The notes beneath the pieces are model-generated. The model was not told where the DNA came from. It saw only the letters and a program-made list of their open reading frames with translations, and did no database searches. This document shows positions 6,801 to 9,005 of a stretch of 9,005 bases of DNA, in pieces (positions within the stretch are counted from its first letter, which is position 1; the number at the start of each line of letters is the position of its first letter). Source of the stretch: Deltaproteobacteria bacterium (GTDB taxonomy: Bacteria; SAR324; JACQKK01); NCBI GenBank assembly GCA_029858165.1, contig JAOUFO010000057.1, positions 1 through 9,005 of the forward strand. The letters are read 5' to 3'. The position numbers and the translations under genes are program-made.

Positions 6801-7146
6801 TGGGAACTTCCAATCCCCGCAGCCCCCCCCGCCGGGCGGTTTCGGGGTGGATGGCCAGATAGCGGGCCAAGAAAGGGGCGGCATAAACCAACCGGCCCAG
6901 CCCCTGCCCCACCCCCGGCAGGTCCAACAATTCCCCCAGGGAGGGACCTTCCTCCGGCTGGGCGGCCAGCAGGGATTCCAACAAACTGTCCGCCAGATGC
7001 CAGGTTTCTTCCGGGGGATGGATGGCTTCCAGCTGCCGGGCCAGGGAGGCCAAACCCCGGTCTTCCGGGTTGGACGGGGGGCCGCCCGGCGCCGGGGGGG
7101 AAGGCGGGTGAATCCGGGCCTCCCATTTTGTAAAAAAATCTGACAT
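3847..7146 (-). CDS. glnE: bifunctional glutamine synthetase adenylyltransferase/deadenylase
   Basis: 1099-residue cytosolic enzyme that attaches AMP to, and removes it from, glutamine synthetase under control of PII and glutamine. The N-terminal adenylyl-removing half has GMGKLGGGELNYSSDVDLIF (249-268, metal ligands D263 and D265), VDADLRPQG (361-369) and KLGRGGIRENEF (454-465). The C-terminal adenylyltransferase half has ALGKLGSRDMRFGSDLDL (823-840, D837 and D839), HRLRPFG (885-891) and YGVGGMIGFEF (981-991). It is longer than E. coli GlnE (about 946), partly because roughly 50 extra residues lie between DLIF (268) and the VDADLRP strand (361). Unusual residues: Gly988 where the family has Asp in GGxxDxEF, and Asn463 where Ile is usual in GGIREIEF. 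The start (MSDFFTKW) has no visible Shine-Dalgarno. It is divergent from moeA; the PilZ pair lies downstream in the same direction. No PII or glnA gene is in view. Confidence 0.95.
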   Translation of the reverse strand: MSDFFTKWEARIHPPSPPAPGGPPSNPEDRGLASLARQLEAIHPPEETWHLADSLLESLLAAQPEEGPSLGELLDLPGVGQGLGRLVYAAPFLARYLAIHPETARRGGLRGLEVPTPVDVTAPDKDRLAGLLDIETCLPPGGLSFQTGPDGQNIPAGPNKTDPLAPLDDTGMMGLLRRWKYANYLRITLMDLLGTHSPVVTNALISRLSQAMIELAYRHAFVRLVEAHGLPGLDAPLDGSSLAAGAVVGMGKLGGGELNYSSDVDLIFIHEGDGADTSRLDPLPRVALGLADNPDGFWNAWEQLALQARNAMAGSGAFNHQGQTIRVERGILTSGEFHEKLGRRVTGLLASQTPDGFALRVDADLRPQGKSGLLSPNLAFVAHYYESQGREWERTALLKARRVAGSPRVFEGFRQIIRPFVYRRYLDYSAIEGLAIVKNDINRHHHGVLDANIKLGRGGIRENEFFVQAMQLLHGGRKPELQVTPHGLALARLVETGVLDPPTAQDHQAHYWRLRNLENRIQMVAETQTQVLPPDPLEQLRVLHDFLPDFSQRVNAALEQVESARRGNTARFADLFANLTPASTGDGGEKDREHPVSWADAAAGWMAAENLTAAVARMDAFFERLMKTREGERCVPKVERLLARPEIHRRGTRPAFDQWLLFLERIGNRNTLYALLEANPSVLGWAGEVFCEGGYVADMLIRHPEYLESFVSARPLEAESIREDFMEAALRSADEEEFILDMQGVKSQTLIRIFSAYLKEESPSVHRDLLTAMAEAAVDGCLAFAWSQLTERHGLPQGCGYPDAQQAGRTPALPPDSGFSVMALGKLGSRDMRFGSDLDLMFVYREEGTTRQGLSHFEFYTKLAKKLSSLLTSRTQFGSLYELDHRLRPFGSQGLLATPLASFQNFLQGQAEVWNFQAFTRMRPLAGDLPLGQEIIAMTGRSWRDKHPPQQELAQKIRHMLERLVQEHTPRHPDEGIPLKYGVGGMIGFEFLKQCVLLWGETRLTEGWGERPALTGGVQQGPVAKAHHLLTELTPAFQSLSALDERLSLYITPFVHVVSAGDLAALTAVRDRWSFEQITAAAKILREGVEAGFRLFETE

Positions 7147-7168
7147 TTTAAATGCGGTGGAAGGTTGA

Positions 7169-7197
7169 TTGAATCATGATGATGGGTTGGCTAAAGT
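7169..7197 (+). promoter_or_regulatory. possible sigma70 promoter for moeA
   Basis: TTGAAT (7169-7174) and TAAAGT (7192-7197) are separated by 17 nt on the plus strand, each matching 4 of 6 consensus positions. This predicts a start near 7204, a leader of about 70 nt and the 7226-7241 hairpin inside that leader. It lies in the 127-bp divergent gap with glnE. Moderate to weak. Confidence 0.35.
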
Positions 7198-7225
7198 ATT
7201 CCCCAACGGGAGAAAAAAATAAATC

Positions 7226-7241
7226 GGCAGGGTCCCCTGCC
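7226..7241. promoter_or_regulatory. perfect inverted repeat upstream of moeA
   Basis: GGCAGGG-TC-CCCTGCC is a perfect 7-bp inverted repeat with a 2-bp centre, 32 bp before the moeA ATG and between the divergent glnE and moeA starts. The short centre suits a dimeric repressor operator better than an RNA hairpin, but with one pair opened it would also fold in the leader. It does not resemble the ModE box I know, so no regulator is assigned. Confidence 0.4.
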
Positions 7242-7273
7242 TGGTTGAATGTTTGTTTGAAGAAACCGGAAAC

Positions 7274-8587
7274 ATGACCACCCCCCTGATTGATTTTGAC
7301 ACGGCCCTCAACCGGGTGCTGCAAGCCGTCCGGCCAACCCCCCAGGTGGAGGAGGTCCCCCTGGAGGGGGCCTATGGCCGTTTTTTGGCCCAGGATGCCA
7401 ACGCCAGGGAAAACATTCCCATCGCCGACAATTCCGCCATGGATGGTTTTGCCGTGCGTTATGAGGATGTGGCCCCGAAAGAAGGCCAAGGGGGGGTTGA
7501 AGGGGGACTCCCCTGTTTGCGGGTGGTGGAGGTGCTGGGCGCCCGATCCGTGGCCGGGCGGCCTTTGGTCGCCGGGGAGGCCATGAAAATCATGACCGGC
7601 GCCCCCATTCCGCCGGGAGCCGATACGGTGGTGATGGTGGAACACACCCGCAGCCAGCCCGGCCCTGACGGCGCCCCCCAGGTGGTGATCACCCTTCCCC
7701 CCCGGCCGGGGGAGCATATCCGTCCCGCCGGAGGGGATTATCTTGCGGGGCAGCCGGCCTTGCACCGGGGGGATCTGCTGGGGCCTGCCCAGGTGGGAAT
7801 CCTGGCCTCTCTGGGGTATCCCAGGGTAAAGGTGGTCCGGCGCCCTTTGGTGGGGGTGCTGGCCACCGGGGATGAACTGGCGGAACCCGGAGAACCCCTG
7901 ACCCCCGGCCGGGTGAGAAACGCCAACAGCTACACCCTCACCGGGCTGATCCATCAGGCGGGGGCGGAACCCCGCAACCTGGGGATGGCCCCCGACAACC
8001 GGGAATCCCTGCGCCATATTTTGGCCCGGGGGCTGGCCCAACACGATGTGTTGATCACCTCCGGGGGGGTATCCATGGGGGATTATGATTTTGTAAAGCC
8101 CCTGGCGGATGAACTGGGGCTGGAGGTGGGGTTTAAGGCATTGAATGTCCGGCCCGGCAAACCGGTGGTGTTTGCCTCCAGGGAAGGCAAACTGTTTTTT
8201 GGCCTGCCGGGCAACCCGGTTTCGGCCATGGTGGCCTTTTTGCAATTGGTGCGGCCCGCCCTGCTGAAAATGATGGGCCACCCCCACCTGGGGTTGCGCC
8301 GGTTGCGGGTGCCCTTGGAGGACGGGTTTTCCAAAAAAGACGGCAAACGCCATTTTTTGCGGGGGGTGGTGTATCTGACCGCCGAGCCATCCCCCCTGGG
8401 CGGCCCCCCCTCCGGCAGCCTGGGGGTGCGCCTTACCGGCCACCAAGGCTCCGGGTTGCTCCATTCCATGGAACGGGCCAATTGTCTGGTCATCATCCCG
8501 GAGGAAAGCCGCCAGATTCCCCCCGGCCACCCGGTGGAAGTGCAATTGTTTGAAGGCCCTCCCCTGGCCCTGGAACCCTCCGGCTGA
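7274..8587 (+). CDS. moeA: molybdopterin molybdenumtransferase MoeA
   Basis: 437 residues, cytosolic. It inserts molybdate into adenylylated molybdopterin, the last step of basic molybdenum cofactor synthesis. From the ATG, the N-terminal domains hold DNSAMDGFAV (52-61), MTGAPIPPGAD (107-117) and AGGDYLAG (152-159; Asp matches a conserved active-site Asp). The MoCF-binding domain carries TGDEL (198-202), SGGVSMGDYD (263-272), NVRPGKPV (291-298) and GLPGNPVS (310-317). The C-terminal domain ends with SGLLHSMERANCL (392-404). Length is slightly above E. coli MoeA (411). The family start is best met by ATG 7274 (MTTPLIDFDTALN); the in-frame TTG at 7253 would add seven residues without better support. 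The ribosome site is weak (ACCGGAAAC). It stands alone between divergent glnE and convergent pheT, with no other moco gene visible. All key motifs are present, so it should be active. Expected partner is MogA/MoaB-type adenylyltransferase. Confidence 0.95.
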   Translation: MTTPLIDFDTALNRVLQAVRPTPQVEEVPLEGAYGRFLAQDANARENIPIADNSAMDGFAVRYEDVAPKEGQGGVEGGLPCLRVVEVLGARSVAGRPLVAGEAMKIMTGAPIPPGADTVVMVEHTRSQPGPDGAPQVVITLPPRPGEHIRPAGGDYLAGQPALHRGDLLGPAQVGILASLGYPRVKVVRRPLVGVLATGDELAEPGEPLTPGRVRNANSYTLTGLIHQAGAEPRNLGMAPDNRESLRHILARGLAQHDVLITSGGVSMGDYDFVKPLADELGLEVGFKALNVRPGKPVVFASREGKLFFGLPGNPVSAMVAFLQLVRPALLKMMGHPHLGLRRLRVPLEDGFSKKDGKRHFLRGVVYLTAEPSPLGGPPSGSLGVRLTGHQGSGLLHSMERANCLVIIPEESRQIPPGHPVEVQLFEGPPLALEPSG

Positions 8588-8643
8588 AAACAGAGGCCGG
8601 GAAACCCTGCCGACAGCCGGGGGGCATGGTTCCTGTTTTCAGC
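8583..8643. terminator. bidirectional terminator between convergent moeA and pheT
   Basis: GCTGAAAACAG (8583-8593) and CTGTTTTCAGC (8633-8643) form an 11-bp perfect inverted repeat whose arms contain both genes' TGA stop codons. Inside it, AACCCTGCC (8603-8611) pairs with GGCATGGTT (8623-8631) at 8 of 9 positions around an 11-nt GC-rich loop. On both strands the stem leads into CTGTTTTC, a short U-tract. It is well placed to end both transcripts, though the U-run is only four. Confidence 0.55.
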
Positions 8644-9005
8644 TTCTGAGGGTGGCCCCGGTTTCCCGTTCCACCCGCTGAATGATTTTCTGGCGGACCT
8701 TGGCCACATCCGTATCAGCCAGGGTGCGATCCTCGGCCTGATAGGTCAGGGCATAGGCCAGGGATTTTTTGCCCTCCCCCAGTTTTTCCCCCCGATACAC
8801 ATCAAACAGGGCCACATGGCGCACCAGGGGTTTGCCGGTCTGAAAAATTATCCCCTGGACCTGGCGGGCTTCCACCCCCCCGTCCACCACAAAAGCCAGG
8901 TCCTCATAAATGGGGGGATGGAGCGAGATGGGGGCCATTTTCCGTTCTTCGCTCCAGAATTCCAGCAGGCCGTCCAGTTCCAGTTCCAGGGCCGCCACCG
9001 GTTGG
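8639..9005 (-). CDS. pheT: phenylalanyl-tRNA synthetase beta subunit, C-terminal end (partial)
   Basis: The last 121 residues, open to the right edge of the window. They form the FDX-ACB anticodon-binding domain that ends PheT: PPIYEDLAFVVD (start of the domain with its RDLAFVVD-like strand), LFDVYRGEKLGEGKKSLAY (the highly conserved centre), LTYQAEDRTLADTDV and a final helix ending in GATLRS. The residues before it (ALELELDGLLEFW) match the linker from the preceding catalytic-like domain. The GTG at 8998 is an internal Val, not a start; the frame continues as Gln-Pro to the edge. PheT charges tRNA-Phe with PheS as an (alpha-beta)2 heterotetramer. It is convergent with moeA and shares a terminator with it. 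Nothing looks truncated at the 3' end. Confidence 0.93.
   Translation of the reverse strand, partial: QPVAALELELDGLLEFWSEERKMAPISLHPPIYEDLAFVVDGGVEARQVQGIIFQTGKPLVRHVALFDVYRGEKLGEGKKSLAYALTYQAEDRTLADTDVAKVRQKIIQRVERETGATLRS

Noticed and set aside
5998..7143. Plus-strand open frame (381 codons) opposite the glnE 5' half
   Set aside because: It mirrors conserved GlnE sequence and its composition is that of an antisense frame.
7148..8545. Long minus-strand open frame (465 codons) opposite moeA
   Set aside because: It is antisense to intact MoeA motifs; the His/Gly/Gln-rich product matches no family I know.

Overview
A GC-rich (about 60% G+C by eye), gene-dense stretch of an ordinary bacterial chromosome. 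PilZ proteins, a two-domain GlnE and bacterial-type tRNAs without encoded CCA suggest a Gram-negative proteobacterial or Desulfobacterota-like organism. That is an inference from gene content; the window has no taxonomic marker such as rRNA. I see no phage, transposase, CRISPR or defence genes.

Layout. Positions 1-285 are non-coding as far as I can support, and hold two copies of a GC-rich bipartite palindromic repeat in inverted orientation. A diacylglycerol/sphingosine-kinase-like lipid kinase follows (286-1146, minus). Next is a minus-strand tRNA operon with its own promoter and rho-independent terminator: promoter, then tRNA-Gly(UCC), initiator tRNA-fMet(CAU) and terminator (1533 down to 1251). 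A pterin gene pair follows (minus): folB-like dihydroneopterin aldolase overlapping by ATGA a short-chain reductase of the FolM/PTR1 type (2694 down to 1580). Upstream of these are two tandem paralogous PilZ-domain genes (minus, 3687 down to 2796). A 159-bp gap with four consecutive potential hairpins (3688-3846) separates them from a long glnE (3847-7146, minus). A divergent intergenic region leads to moeA (7274-8587, plus). moeA converges on the 3' end of pheT (minus), which runs off the right edge. The moeA and pheT stop codons both lie in the arms of one inverted repeat.

Functional picture. These are mostly housekeeping genes: nitrogen control (GlnE sets the adenylylation state of glutamine synthetase), molybdenum cofactor synthesis (MoeA), translation (PheT, two tRNAs), reduced pterin/folate metabolism (FolB plus FolM-like), lipid phosphorylation, and c-di-GMP response (PilZ pair). 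Only folB-folM is tightly coupled (4-bp overlap). The other minus-strand genes are co-directional, with gaps of about 100-160 bp.

I find no convincing new multi-gene system. The points most worth checking are the structured leader between glnE and the PilZ genes, the pterin reductase with Asp in place of the catalytic Ser, the inserted segment and a lost Asp in GlnE, the symmetric moeA/pheT terminator, and the inverted repeat pair at the left end.
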